Origin: Archaeoglobales archaeon
Lineage (GTDB): Archaea > Halobacteriota > Archaeoglobi > Archaeoglobales > Archaeoglobaceae
Assembly: GCA_030055595.1 (NCBI GenBank)
Contig: JASFYH010000010.1
Coordinates: forward strand, 1 to 60,866
Direction of reading: 5' to 3'
DNA length: 60,866 nucleotides
Of the stretch, positions 1 to 8,711 are shown in pieces. Position numbers and translations under genes: made by a program. The notes beneath the pieces are model-generated. The model was not told the origin of the DNA, searched no databases, and saw nothing but the letters and a program-made list of their open reading frames with translations. Every line of letters starts with the position of its first letter. The first letter of the stretch is position 1.

Positions 1-380
1 ATTTGAAAAAAGGATTCAAGAGCCTTTAATTCGGTGCCAAAAGATGCTTCAATATTCTTTTTTAGCGCCTTATAATCAAAAACTGAGGGAATTAAGGAGA
101 ACTCAAATTCCACCATTTTCTCGCTGTATCCAGTTAGAGCGGAAGTTTTGCTTATCAAGGGCTTCAAAGAGCCCTGCTCAAGTTTTTCAAGCCAAATTTT
201 TCCCAACTCAGAAATCGTTCTAAGCCTATCCTCTACTGGAGTTCTGGATAGCAAATTTTGGATTTTCCCGCTCCCAGAAATCAAACTTTGCAGAGCTTTT
301 TTGCTTACTTCCAATATCTTTGCTCCATTTACCTCTTTCTCTATAAAATCAGAATTCTCTGGAACGAGTGGCTTCAGCAT
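1..380 (-). CDS. LuxC-like acyl-CoA (fatty acid) reductase, N-terminal part only
   Basis: The gene runs leftward off the window edge, so only about the first 126 codons are present. The ATG at 380-378 lies one base after the stop of the LuxE-like gene, so the two form a translationally tight operon. The visible part contains a TGYS..M motif around residue 95 and the preceding pattern R-T-P-V-E-D-R-L, both typical of the N-terminal region of the LuxC acyl-CoA reductase family. LuxC reduces activated long-chain acyl groups to aldehydes using NADPH. The catalytic Cys lies in the missing part, so activity cannot be judged. No luciferase genes are visible, so a bioluminescence role is not implied. 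The assignment rests on the motif plus the LuxE neighbour. Confidence 0.72.
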   Translation of the reverse strand, partial: MLKPLVPENSDFIEKEVNGAKILEVSKKALQSLISGSGKIQNLLSRTPVEDRLRTISELGKIWLEKLEQGSLKPLISKTSALTGYSEKMVEFEFSLIPSVFDYKALKKNIEASFGTELKALESFFQ

Positions 381-381
381 T

Positions 382-1635
382 TTACTCCCTCTTCATCATC
401 TCTTCCAGTGTTCCGCCACATGCTCTCTGCAAACTCCAGCCTTCCTCAACCGTTAGTCTTCTTACGTAAACGAATTCCTTGCCATAGTAGCAATTCGAAT
501 CGTGCGTCTTCATTATATCTCCCGGATAAAATACCTCAAGCCAAGAAGTTACAAATGGATTGAATATTCCCAAAATGCCCTCTTTTTTATCCTCTTCCAT
601 GTAATCGTAAGTTTTTGGGTCGAGCAAAAATACTTGCGACAGAGGGTGAGGAACTTTGTCCATGTATCCGAATCTGTCTATCAAAGCGGTTAAAGTCTCC
701 GTCATGCCCAATACGTCCATGAATGGAGTCGGCACATCCTTTCCATCTCTATCTTTGGCTTTGAAGAATTTCCTTGAAATTTCAACAATTTCTCCATAAG
801 GCGGTAGTTCATAGCCCTTAGATCCACCGCCCGTGACAATCACTCCGCCCTTTCCAAGATTGGCGGGTGGTGCACCAGATAAAAGCTTATAAACAATTCT
901 GCGGAGAACTCCCATGTTTTGAAATCTCTGAGAGAGAAGGTAAACTCCTGCTGGGGCTGTAAAAAACAATTTTGGTTCTTCTTTACTTTTTAAGAATTTC
1001 AATATATTTTCCCTATCTGGTTCGAGCTTCTGCCATGCACTTCCGCTTCCATCGATCAATTTCATCCCGTAAAAAAGCGGTATTTTCTTGTTTTCGAGAG
1101 TCAAATCGACGAAGGCGACAAAGCTGAGCCTATCTCTAAGCTCTGGAGAAGCAAGAAATAATGCTACACCCTTTCCTTCTTCCAAAACATCTCCATATAC
1201 ATACTCAAAAAGATAAGTATTGGCTTTTATCATTATAGCCAAATCCAGCGGGCTTCTGTAGATCTTAACTGGGTTGCTATTGGTGGTGCCACTCGAGAAG
1301 AAGTATTTGCCCCCGCTCTCGACGTCTTTGATCAGGAATTGCTTTTGTCCCTCCCCACGAAGGATGTCTGAAGGAACCGCAAGTTTAGCTAAATCCTGAA
1401 ATTCAGCATTCTTTGGATTTATATCGAGGCGTTCAAAAAGCTGGGCGTAGTAATCGCTATGTCTACTAAAGAAGTCTAAGCAGTCTCGAAGTAATTTTCT
1501 TCGAAGCTCAAGAAGTGCGTCTGGGGATTTTTTAAACAGAGAAATGTCATCTATTAGCTTCCATATTTTCGAAACGTAAGGATCGTCGAGAAGTTTTGAT
1601 TTACTTGCTAACTCGAGTATATCCGAACATTTCAT
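382..1635 (-). CDS. LuxE-like acyl-protein synthetase
   Basis: 417-residue member of the LuxE/acyl-protein synthetase branch of the adenylate-forming enzymes. The AMP-binding loop S-S-G-T-T is at residues 114-118, and a later D-V-L-G-M-T-E-T segment matches the second adenylation motif. LuxE-type enzymes activate a carboxylic acid with ATP and pass the acyl group to a partner reductase. Here the partner is the LuxC-like gene directly downstream with a one-base gap. The start is ATG at 1635. The gene is divergent from the helicase at 1720. Substrate is unknown; by family it should be a fatty or aryl acid. Confidence 0.8.
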   Translation of the reverse strand: MKCSDILELASKSKLLDDPYVSKIWKLIDDISLFKKSPDALLELRRKLLRDCLDFFSRHSDYYAQLFERLDINPKNAEFQDLAKLAVPSDILRGEGQKQFLIKDVESGGKYFFSSGTTNSNPVKIYRSPLDLAIMIKANTYLFEYVYGDVLEEGKGVALFLASPELRDRLSFVAFVDLTLENKKIPLFYGMKLIDGSGSAWQKLEPDRENILKFLKSKEEPKLFFTAPAGVYLLSQRFQNMGVLRRIVYKLLSGAPPANLGKGGVIVTGGGSKGYELPPYGEIVEISRKFFKAKDRDGKDVPTPFMDVLGMTETLTALIDRFGYMDKVPHPLSQVFLLDPKTYDYMEEDKKEGILGIFNPFVTSWLEVFYPGDIMKTHDSNCYYGKEFVYVRRLTVEEGWSLQRACGGTLEEMMKRE

Positions 1636-1719
1636 GATCTCTCCTCAGAAAAGGGCACGCCACATGACTTAAAAAAGTTACGTGAAAGAGTTTATTACCA
1701 CTCATAACCGAAAAACTTC

Positions 1720-3996
1720 GTGCTCGAAGATCTTTTCTGTCCCAAGTGCAAGAGGCTCAAGAAGAGGTGTATTTGCGGAGGCACGGTGAGGGACAGAAAT
1801 CTGGAATTGCTTAAGAGGAATTATAAGGAATTTTTGAAGCCAATTTTTGATTGCAATGATCCGATCGTTTTTTACGATGTTTTCCAGCCATTCGACGAAG
1901 TCCCAACTGAGCCCATTGGGTTTTTACCCATAGCATTGCAGAAAGCCCTCAAGAGCAGAGGAATAGAAAAGCTATATCCTTTCCAGAAAAAAGCTATAGA
2001 ACTGCTCAGAAATGGCAAAAACGTCGTAATAACCGCTCCAACTGGTTTCGGAAAAACTGAAGCCTTCACGATTCCAATGCTTGAGAGAGTTTCTGAAGGC
2101 AAGGCAATAGTCTTTTATCCTACAAAAGCCCTTGCCAAGGATCAGGAGTTGAAGATAAAACACTACGCAGAAGGCGTTGGACTGAAGGCTGTGCGATTCG
2201 ACGGAGACTCAACTCCAGAAGAGAGAAGAGCGGTTTTCAGCGGTTCAGCTGACATCGTTCTTACAAATCCCGATATGGTCGATTTTCATCTTCGCAACAC
2301 TCCCGCATTTCGCTCCTTTGCAAGGCAAATTGCATTCGTTGCGGTTGACGAGCTTCACGTCTACACAGGCTTTTTTGGCTCAAACATGCATTATTTGATT
2401 AAGAGGCTATCAAGATTTGCAGATTTTCAGCTTGCCTGTGCTTCTGCAACGCTTTCCAATGCAAAAGAATTTGCAGAAGAGCTTTTTGAGAGGGAATTCA
2501 TACACGTGCATGGAGAGCACAGAAAAACTCCATTGAACTTCATAATGCGGGAATGCGGTAGCGTATATTCCGCAATTCTCGATATAGTTCGTTCTTATCT
2601 CCATAAGAAGATTTTGATCTTTGGAAACAGCTACAAGACTGTGGAGACAATAAACTGGGTGATAAGAAAAGCGGGAATCAACTCTGCGGTTCATAAAAGC
2701 GGTTTAACGAAAGATGCCAGAGACAACGTCGAAAAAGAATTTAGGAATGGAAAGCTAAAGGTGGTTGTTGCAACACCAACGCTTGAGCTTGGCATAGACA
2801 TTGGAGATGTCGATATTGTGCTTTCAGAGATCGTCCCTTATGCTCAATTTTTGCAGAGAATTGGTAGAGCGGGAAGAAGGGGGCAGGAAAGCATCGGAGT
2901 GCTTTTGCTACGCTCAGATGATCCGATTTCGAGTTTTTACAAAAGTAATCCTAAGGACTACTTCCTAAATGAGGCAAATGGCTACGTTGAGAAGAGGAAC
3001 GAGGAGGTTATGAAGTTTCAGACTCTCTCGATGATCGTAGAGAAGCCAACTAAAGCTGAAGAGATCGATCGCGAAATGCTTAGCTACCTGATTTCTGAAG
3101 GCTATGTTAAGCTTGGAAATTATCTTTCGGTAACAGAAAAAGGTTATAGCTTCATTCGAAGTTTTTCAATGCGCGGAATTGGCGATAGGGTGAAGATGAT
3201 CTGCGAGGGCAAAGATCTTGGCGAGAGGGTTTTGCCAATAGCGATCAAAGAACTTTATCCAAATGCACTCATAATCCACGACGGAAGGAAGTATAGATCA
3301 AAGTCTCTGAACTTGGCAGAGCTTTACGCTGAGCTTGAGCCCGCTAAAGGCGAAGAAATAACGGATCCACTTTACAACTCAACCCCGAGAATTATTCAGA
3401 TCGAGGAAAGCATAAAAGAGCCCGTAAATGCGAGCTATATGACGCTTGAAGTAACGATCTCTGTTTACGGATACATAAAGCGTGATCTGTTCAAAGAGAA
3501 AAAGAGCGTTCATTACCTTGATGAGCCGGTGGAGTATTCCTACAGGACAAAAGGTTTCGTCTTTTCATGCCCCTTCCCGGAATTCGAAGAGCAAGAAGAT
3601 TTCTTTGCGGGTAGCTTTCATGCTGTTGAGCACGTGCTCATTGAGTCGAGCAACGCATTAACGGGAGGCGGTAGCAGAGAAATGGGTGGTATTTCAACCC
3701 CAGAAGGGGATATTTTTGTCTATGATGCCACCATTGGAGGCAATGGACTGAGCAAACTCCTATTCAGGAAGCTTAAGAGGGGTTTTGAGATCGCACTCCA
3801 GATTCTCGAGAATTGTGACTGCAAACGTGTTGATGGATGCCCAAGATGCACCTACAGCTACCAGTGCGGTAATAACAACAAGCCTTTGAACAAAAATGGT
3901 GCTAAAGAAGTGATCAAGCTTATAATCAGCGGTGAGAGAAGAGAAACAAACTGGGAAAAATATATGGAATCTGCGGATTTTCGCTACTTTCCCTAA
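1720..3996 (+). CDS. DEAD/DEAH-box helicase with C-terminal DUF1998 (MrfA/YprA type)
   Basis: 758-residue superfamily 2 helicase. An N-terminal zinc knuckle has Cys 7, 10, 17 and 19. Walker A (A-P-T-G-F-G-K-T) is around residues 106-113 and the DEAH-type box is D-E-L-H at 210-213. Motif VI Q-R-I-G-R-A-G-R-R-G is present. The C-terminus carries a four-cysteine metal site (C699 or C701, C707, C710, C716) typical of the DUF1998/MZB region of MrfA. Bacterial MrfA is a 3'-5' helicase in repair of mitomycin-type damage, so a DNA-repair role is a family-based inference. The GTG start at 1720 is about 25 nt after a TATA-like T-rich element near 1690. The 3' end overlaps the convergent UPF0058 gene by 4 bp. 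Confidence 0.88.
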   Translation: MLEDLFCPKCKRLKKRCICGGTVRDRNLELLKRNYKEFLKPIFDCNDPIVFYDVFQPFDEVPTEPIGFLPIALQKALKSRGIEKLYPFQKKAIELLRNGKNVVITAPTGFGKTEAFTIPMLERVSEGKAIVFYPTKALAKDQELKIKHYAEGVGLKAVRFDGDSTPEERRAVFSGSADIVLTNPDMVDFHLRNTPAFRSFARQIAFVAVDELHVYTGFFGSNMHYLIKRLSRFADFQLACASATLSNAKEFAEELFEREFIHVHGEHRKTPLNFIMRECGSVYSAILDIVRSYLHKKILIFGNSYKTVETINWVIRKAGINSAVHKSGLTKDARDNVEKEFRNGKLKVVVATPTLELGIDIGDVDIVLSEIVPYAQFLQRIGRAGRRGQESIGVLLLRSDDPISSFYKSNPKDYFLNEANGYVEKRNEEVMKFQTLSMIVEKPTKAEEIDREMLSYLISEGYVKLGNYLSVTEKGYSFIRSFSMRGIGDRVKMICEGKDLGERVLPIAIKELYPNALIIHDGRKYRSKSLNLAELYAELEPAKGEEITDPLYNSTPRIIQIEESIKEPVNASYMTLEVTISVYGYIKRDLFKEKKSVHYLDEPVEYSYRTKGFVFSCPFPEFEEQEDFFAGSFHAVEHVLIESSNALTGGGSREMGGISTPEGDIFVYDATIGGNGLSKLLFRKLKRGFEIALQILENCDCKRVDGCPRCTYSYQCGNNNKPLNKNGAKEVIKLIISGERRETNWEKYMESADFRYFP

Positions 3997-4265
3997 TGCT
4001 CCACAACAGCCATTCCTCTAACCGCTTGGCAAATCCTTTCGAGCTCTTCTTCCCTTCCAATCGCCTTCATGATTCCATAGCAGAGTTTCATGATCGCTTC
4101 TCTGTGTTCGATCTTTTGTCTAAAGATCTGAACAGGTAGAATTTTCAACGAGTCGTATTCATGGAAATACTCGTTTTCGATGCCAACGGACTCAAAAAAC
4201 TTTTTTATCTGAAACAAAAGTAAATGCAGATGCACGACCTCTTCTTTTCCAAACTGTCCTGACAT
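3993..4265 (-). CDS. UPF0058 family protein
   Basis: 90-residue archaeal protein matching UPF0058: the start E-E-V-V-H-L-H-L-L-L-F-Q-I-K-K and the rest are characteristic. Histidines near the N-terminus could bind metal. Function is unknown in the family. The gene is monocistronic by context, convergent with the helicase (4 bp overlap) and downstream of the DUF401 gene. The start is ATG at 4265. A TATA-like element at about 4283-4292 lies roughly 22-25 nt upstream, suggesting a leaderless message, and a perfect inverted repeat overlaps that element. Confidence 0.8.
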   Translation of the reverse strand: MSGQFGKEEVVHLHLLLFQIKKFFESVGIENEYFHEYDSLKILPVQIFRQKIEHREAIMKLCYGIMKAIGREEELERICQAVRGMAVVEH

Positions 4266-4290
4266 AATTGTAAGTCTATTTTTAATATAT

Positions 4291-4312
4291 AAACTTATCG
4301 TCAGATAAGTTT
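4291..4312. promoter_or_regulatory. Perfect 9-bp inverted repeat at UPF0058 promoter
   Basis: AAACTTATC at 4291-4299 and GATAAGTTT at 4304-4312 are exact reverse complements with a 4-nt centre. Read on the minus strand, the distal arm runs straight into the TATA-like element (about 4283-4292) of the UPF0058 gene, so a bound dimer would cover BRE/TATA. It could instead be the 3' hairpin of the DUF401 transcript, which ends at 4362. Confidence 0.45.
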
Positions 4313-4361
4313 TTAAAAAGCTTTTTAAGCGGAACAGAGTAATCTAAACTATTAATCCAAG

Positions 4362-5498
4362 TTATTGGAGCAATAAAAGGATCACAGTCAGCAAAATTAA
4401 CACTATAACTGGTTTTAGTATTATCAAGTAGCACTTATACATGTTTGCTTTAAAAAATTCTACAGTAAGGACAAAGCAGAGATGAAATGGTGAGAGAATA
4501 ACTCCAATAAAACCACCCAAGATCAACAAGAGCAAATTTACAGGGTCTTCAACTGCATTCAGAAAAACTGGCAGAGCGATTGATGAATAGCTGAGTTCTA
4601 TACCAGTCGAGAACCCGATGAAAAAAGCTAAAAAGAAAATCAGCAACTGGATAGGCAGATCGGCAAACTCCTCGGAGAATTCTTTAGCGAGATCACAATC
4701 TTCTACAATGTTCTTATAACCCATCACAGCAAATACAAGAATTATCAGCTTCGGATCTAAAGCTTTAGGGAGCAATTCCTTAAGATCTGACTGTCCTGGT
4801 CTTTTATCAATCAATAAGGCGGTTATTGAAATCAAAACCGCTATAATTAGCCTACCTGTTATTATATAAATAACCACAAGGCTAAAGATCGGATAAAGAG
4901 CCTTAATTCCTTCCTTGAGGTTTTGCGGCTTGAAAGAGGTCTCAAGTCCTGTTAGTAGCATAAATCCCGCTAAAAATGAAAAAAGAGATATTGGAAAAAC
5001 AATTAGGGCATAATGAGCATAATCCTTCCCCAATACCGCCAATGCTATAATCACCGACGGATATAGTGGCCAAACTGTTGTCCAGACGTGTCTGAACCAG
5101 TAGTTGATAACCGTGAGCCTCTCTGGCGAGATCTTGTAACGTTTGAGCATCGGTAAAAGCATAGTAGCGGAAACGAGAGCTCCTGCGGGCATCGGGATGA
5201 GCCCAAGAATAAGGGGGATTAAGGCGATGCTCAGAGAACCAAAAGAAGAATTAAAAGAATCAGAGATCCGCTCAAGAAAGCCGAACTGATCCATCGCCTG
5301 AGCTAATAAATACGTGAAAATCAACAGAGCTATGACTTCAAAGGTTTGTGGATGAAAGTAGCTTCTAAACAGAGTTTCAGACAATCCAAAGGTTGAAACG
5401 CCGAGGAATGTTGAAGCTAAAAGAAGAGATAGCCCTATTCCAAACTTTCGAGAGAACAAGAGTGCAAGAACTATTGAGATAAAGAGGTAGATCAGCAT
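4362..5498 (-). CDS. DUF401 family membrane protein (predicted permease)
   Basis: 378-residue polytopic membrane protein with about ten hydrophobic segments. The sequence contains P-M-P-A-G-A-L-V-S-A at about residues 102-111 and N-Y-W-F-R-H-V-W followed by P-L-Y-P-S, the conserved patterns of the DUF401 family, which resembles ion or organic-acid permeases. The substrate is unknown. ATG start at 5498. It is divergent from the gene at 5584 and followed after 96 bp by UPF0058. Its membrane location is clear; a transport role is inferred. Confidence 0.8.
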   Translation of the reverse strand: MLIYLFISIVLALLFSRKFGIGLSLLLASTFLGVSTFGLSETLFRSYFHPQTFEVIALLIFTYLLAQAMDQFGFLERISDSFNSSFGSLSIALIPLILGLIPMPAGALVSATMLLPMLKRYKISPERLTVINYWFRHVWTTVWPLYPSVIIALAVLGKDYAHYALIVFPISLFSFLAGFMLLTGLETSFKPQNLKEGIKALYPIFSLVVIYIITGRLIIAVLISITALLIDKRPGQSDLKELLPKALDPKLIILVFAVMGYKNIVEDCDLAKEFSEEFADLPIQLLIFFLAFFIGFSTGIELSYSSIALPVFLNAVEDPVNLLLLILGGFIGVILSPFHLCFVLTVEFFKANMYKCYLIILKPVIVLILLTVILLLLQ

Positions 5499-5560
5499 TC
5501 AGAATTCAATTCGCTAAGAACATATAAAATTAGCTAACTTACTCTTAGAAAGGTTTTTTA

Positions 5561-5572
5561 ATTAGATCTAAT
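5561..5572. promoter_or_regulatory. Perfect 12-bp palindrome in the promoter of the 5584 gene
   Basis: ATTAGATCTAAT is its own reverse complement. It lies between a TATA-like tract (about 5553-5563) and the ATG at 5584. The ATG has no ribosome binding site and sits about 25 nt after the TATA centre, so the site covers the initiation region of a leaderless gene. An operator role is inferred. Confidence 0.35.
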
Positions 5573-5583
5573 GACAAAAAGCT

Positions 5584-6060
5584 ATGGAAGACTACATTGA
5601 ATTCTTGTTGAGGCAATATAGAGTGATGGATGGACTTTGGTTCCTTGCTGTGGAAGAGGAGTTTGGATTAGAGCACGCTGTAAGAATTAATGAAAAAGTC
5701 TGGGAAGAGATGGGTAGCAGATCTGCGAGAGAAATAAAAAAAAGATTTAAGATCGAAGAGGGGGGACTTGAGGGTTTTGAAAAAGCGATGAAGCTATTTC
5801 CATGGAGTAGAATTCTGGGCTACGAATTTGAAAGATTTGAAGATCGATTGATAATAAGAGTAAAAAACTGTCTACCCCAAATCGCAAGGATCAAAAGCGG
5901 TAAGGGAATTTTTCCTTGCAAAGGAATGCATTTGCGTGAGTTCAGCTCTTTTGCAAGAGAGATCGACGAAAGAATTGAAGTTAACTGCATTTACGCCCCT
6001 CCAGAAATGAAAGAAAACTTCTGTGAATGGGAGTTCAGGATCAGAGAACATTCACGTTAG
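5584..6060 (+). CDS. DUF6125-like conserved protein
   Basis: 158-residue soluble protein that I recognise only weakly. The N-terminal Y-R-V-M-D-G-L-W-F-L-A-V-E-E-E-F-G, the A-I/A-R-I-N-E-K-V-W-E-E-M-G pattern and a later Cys-rich C-terminal half (C-L-P-Q, F-P-C-K-G-M, V-N-C) resemble the small archaeal and bacterial DUF6125 proteins, which are related in pattern to L-2-amino-thiazoline-4-carboxylate hydrolase-like folds. No catalytic role can be assigned. It is leaderless by promoter geometry, stands alone, and is followed by the convergent trpS 11 bp later. Confidence 0.55.
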   Translation: MEDYIEFLLRQYRVMDGLWFLAVEEEFGLEHAVRINEKVWEEMGSRSAREIKKRFKIEEGGLEGFEKAMKLFPWSRILGYEFERFEDRLIIRVKNCLPQIARIKSGKGIFPCKGMHLREFSSFAREIDERIEVNCIYAPPEMKENFCEWEFRIREHSR

Positions 6061-6071
6061 AGATATAAAAA

Positions 6072-7334
6072 TTAACATATTAGGTTAAAATCTCCAAGCT
6101 TTCCTTCTGCTTCATCTCTCCTCTCTTTATGCTCCTTCAAAAATTCAACTATTAACTCTGATGCTAACTTCTTGCAGGCTCCACAGAGCATTTTTCCCGA
6201 TCTACAGTCTTCTTCAATTCTTTTCAGCTCTTCATCACTTTCAACGAGATGATAGATATACAGCTCGAAGACAACACATTTTTCAGGTTCACCACCAAGT
6301 TTTCTCTGTTCTTCAGCAGTATTTCTCCCACCAGTCAACGCATTCCTTAGCTTCTTGACAGCAACTTCCGGTTCATCGAGCAGAGAAATATAGCTCTCAG
6401 GCTTACTTGAGCTCATTTTTCCTCCAGTCAGTCCGGTTGTGAACTTATGATAGATCGAACTTGGAGATATAAACGCATATCCCCCCAACTCGATCTCAAG
6501 ATCTCTTAACGCCTTCTCGATCTCTTCATGAGATCCAAAAAGATCTATATGCCCCGCAAATCTTCTGAATTCAAATCCAAGCTTTGCAACTCTATCAAGA
6601 TTCTTCTCTATCTTACTGCGAATTCTATACCCCTTGTTGATCTTTTCGAGGGAGAATAAGTTGATCCTTGAAGCTAAGTCTCTCGTTAGCCTTAGATGGG
6701 GATCTTGATCCACACCCACCGGCACAACAACAGGCTTTGGACCGTTGAAATCACTCAACTGAGGCTGAAGAATGTCCGCTGATTGAATTAGAGATACAAA
6801 GGCTTTTGCAATCTGCGTCTCCCCAGTAAATCCATAAATGGCTCTCATCTCGTTCAAATTTACCTCTGCTGAAAGTTCATAAGCCAAATTCTTCACATTG
6901 ACATTTTTCGATTGAAAATAGATCAAAGCATTTTTCTCAAGCCCTAAGGCTATTATGCTCTTAACGTAATTCATTCCGATCTCTTTTGTTTTTTCGTAGC
7001 TTAATCCTCGGACAAGATGGGCTTCCATATCTGCAATCGCAACAAATGCTTTTGCTCCGATTTTCTGATGCCATATGATCTCATCCATCGTCATCTTGTG
7101 CCCAAAATGGATCGCTCCAGAGGGCATGAATCCCGACATCACAGCAAAGTCTTTGCAGTATTTCATCGCTTCGATGATCCTTCCATAGTCTCTGTGTCCA
7201 AAGATTACCCCACGAGTCATTAGTCTGTGAGGGTTTGGAATTGCGCTCAGCAGATCTTGAAATGGGCTTATCCCAAACTCCTCGAGCAGTCTTCTGTAAT
7301 CAACAACGCCTTCGACTTCCCAAGGTGTGATCAC
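6072..7334 (-). CDS. trpS: Tryptophanyl-tRNA synthetase
   Basis: 420-residue class I aminoacyl-tRNA synthetase charging tRNA-Trp. The HIGH-equivalent P-S-G-A-I-H-F-G-H is at about residues 72-80 and K-M-S-S-S at about 305. Length and the N-terminal extension (T-P-W-E-V-E-G) are those of archaeal/eukaryotic TrpS. The GTG start at 7334 has GGTGA five bases upstream and is also about 25-28 nt from an AATATT element shared with the divergent ketopantoate reductase gene. Confidence 0.95.
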   Translation of the reverse strand: MITPWEVEGVVDYRRLLEEFGISPFQDLLSAIPNPHRLMTRGVIFGHRDYGRIIEAMKYCKDFAVMSGFMPSGAIHFGHKMTMDEIIWHQKIGAKAFVAIADMEAHLVRGLSYEKTKEIGMNYVKSIIALGLEKNALIYFQSKNVNVKNLAYELSAEVNLNEMRAIYGFTGETQIAKAFVSLIQSADILQPQLSDFNGPKPVVVPVGVDQDPHLRLTRDLASRINLFSLEKINKGYRIRSKIEKNLDRVAKLGFEFRRFAGHIDLFGSHEEIEKALRDLEIELGGYAFISPSSIYHKFTTGLTGGKMSSSKPESYISLLDEPEVAVKKLRNALTGGRNTAEEQRKLGGEPEKCVVFELYIYHLVESDEELKRIEEDCRSGKMLCGACKKLASELIVEFLKEHKERRDEAEGKLGDFNLIC

Positions 7335-7357
7335 AGTTTCACCGTTTTGGGATTAGG

Positions 7358-7366
7358 TTAATATTC
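7358..7366. promoter_or_regulatory. Central TATA-like element between trpS and the ketopantoate reductase gene
   Basis: TTAATATTC lies midway in the 51-bp divergent intergenic region. Its palindromic core AATATT (7360-7365) is about 24 nt from the ATG at 7386 on the plus strand and about 28 nt from the GTG at 7334 on the minus strand. One element could drive both genes. Confidence 0.45.
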
Positions 7367-7385
7367 TTTGTGCAAACTTCATTCA

Positions 7386-8279
7386 ATGATCCAGATCATG
7401 GGCGCTGGAGCCCTTGGATCTCTGTTTGGAGCATTACTTCAGCTTTCAGGCTACGAAGTCGTGTTTGTTGCAAGAGGAAAACAGCTTGAAGCCCTTAAAA
7501 ATAAACTAACAGTTTCCGGAATTCTTAATGCAGAGCTAACTGTTAATGCTTTGGAAAAACCCGTAGATGCGGATTTAACTCTTTTCACGGTTAAGGCGTA
7601 TGATACAGATGAAGCGGGTAAAGCACTCAGCAAAGTTAACCCGGGAATCGTTTGCACAGTTCAGAATGGAATAGGAGTTGAAAAAATTCTGAGTAAATAT
7701 ACTGAAAAGGTTTTAAGGGGTGTTACGAGCTACGGAGCGAATCTCAGGGATTTTGGTCATGTTGTTTATGCTGGTGAAGGCCAGATCTATTTACCAAACG
7801 ACGAACTTGGAAAAGAAGCGGTGGAGCTATTAAAAAAATCCAGTCTGCGTATAGAACTTGTAAAAGACATAGAATTCCGCGTATGGGCTAAAGCGGTCAT
7901 AAATTCTGTGATAAATCCGCTTACTGCGATTTGTAGGATCAGAAATGGCAGAATCGTTGAAAATGAAGAAATTTGGAAACTGGCTTTGAAAATTGCAAAA
8001 GAAGGAGAGAATTTGTTAAGGAGTTTTGGTTTTGAATTCGATGCGGTTTCGGAGGTTAAAAGAGTTGCATTGGCTACTGCTAAAAACAGATCCTCAATGC
8101 TTCAGGACATTGAGAGAGGAAAGAGAACAGAGATCGACTACATAAATGGGGCAATAATAGAGAATTGCAGTAAACTGGGTTTGGATTGTCCAGCAAATGA
8201 ATTTATATACTTATTAATAAAGGGGATAGAGAATGAATTTCATAACCGTGCTGGTCGTTTCGGCGATGCCGATCCTTGA
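7386..8279 (+). CDS. 2-dehydropantoate 2-reductase (ketopantoate reductase family)
   Basis: ApbA/PanE-type reductase; the N-terminal dinucleotide fold I-M-G-A-G-A-L-G-S-L-F-G binds NADPH. Further family signs are C-T-V-Q-N-G-I-G-V-E, R-G-V-T-S-Y-G-A and W-A-K-A-V-I-N-S-V-I-N-P-L-T, which includes the catalytic Lys. It would reduce ketopantoate to pantoate for coenzyme A synthesis. I chose the ATG at 7386 rather than an upstream TTG at 7368 because the Rossmann motif begins directly after it and a TATA-like element sits about 24 nt upstream. The last 47 bp overlap the next gene, an unusually long overlap. Confidence 0.85.
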   Translation: MIQIMGAGALGSLFGALLQLSGYEVVFVARGKQLEALKNKLTVSGILNAELTVNALEKPVDADLTLFTVKAYDTDEAGKALSKVNPGIVCTVQNGIGVEKILSKYTEKVLRGVTSYGANLRDFGHVVYAGEGQIYLPNDELGKEAVELLKKSSLRIELVKDIEFRVWAKAVINSVINPLTAICRIRNGRIVENEEIWKLALKIAKEGENLLRSFGFEFDAVSEVKRVALATAKNRSSMLQDIERGKRTEIDYINGAIIENCSKLGLDCPANEFIYLLIKGIENEFHNRAGRFGDADP

Positions 8280-8682
8280 ACTTAGAGCGGGAATACCTCT
8301 CGCAATCTACTTGGGCTTTAATCCGGCAGAAGCTTATCTGATCTCAGTTCTTGGAAACTTTTTACCTGTTCCATTTATCCTATTTGCCTTGGAAGGGCTT
8401 CTCGGAATTCTCAAAAGGTTTGAACTTATATGGACCCTTTACCAGAAGATCAGGCAAAGAGTTGAAAAAAATCGAAATTTGGTAGAAAAGTATGGCTATC
8501 TTGGGCTTACTTTTTTCGTTTCAGTTCCTCTTCCAGTTACAGGTGCCTGGACTGCATGTCTTTTAGCATTTCTACTCAATTTGAACAAAATAAAGGCTTC
8601 TATTTCAATATTGGCTGGAATCTGCATTGCGGGTGTGATCGTGATCTCTCCAATAATTGGTCTTATTAATTTTATAAAATAA
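8233..8682 (+). CDS. Small multidrug export protein family (Sm_multidrug_ex)
   Basis: 149-residue membrane protein with four or so hydrophobic segments. The N-terminal M-P-I-L-E-L-R-A-G-I-P-L-A and G-N-F-L-P-V-P-F, and the later P-L-P-V-T-G-A-W-T motif, define the putative small multi-drug export family (PF06695), whose transport substrate has not been established. The ATG start lies inside the reductase gene and is preceded by GGGGAT. The conserved E-L-R-A-G-I-P motif confirms that the overlapping N-terminus is genuine. Confidence 0.82.
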   Translation: MNFITVLVVSAMPILELRAGIPLAIYLGFNPAEAYLISVLGNFLPVPFILFALEGLLGILKRFELIWTLYQKIRQRVEKNRNLVEKYGYLGLTFFVSVPLPVTGAWTACLLAFLLNLNKIKASISILAGICIAGVIVISPIIGLINFIK

Positions 8683-8711
8683 AACGAAACAAAAAATTTA
8701 ATCTTTTCCAT

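Noticed and set aside
148-693. Three plus-strand ORFs over the LuxE/LuxC genes
   Set aside because: They lie opposite clear minus-strand genes, have no recognisable domains and no promoter or ribosome binding site.
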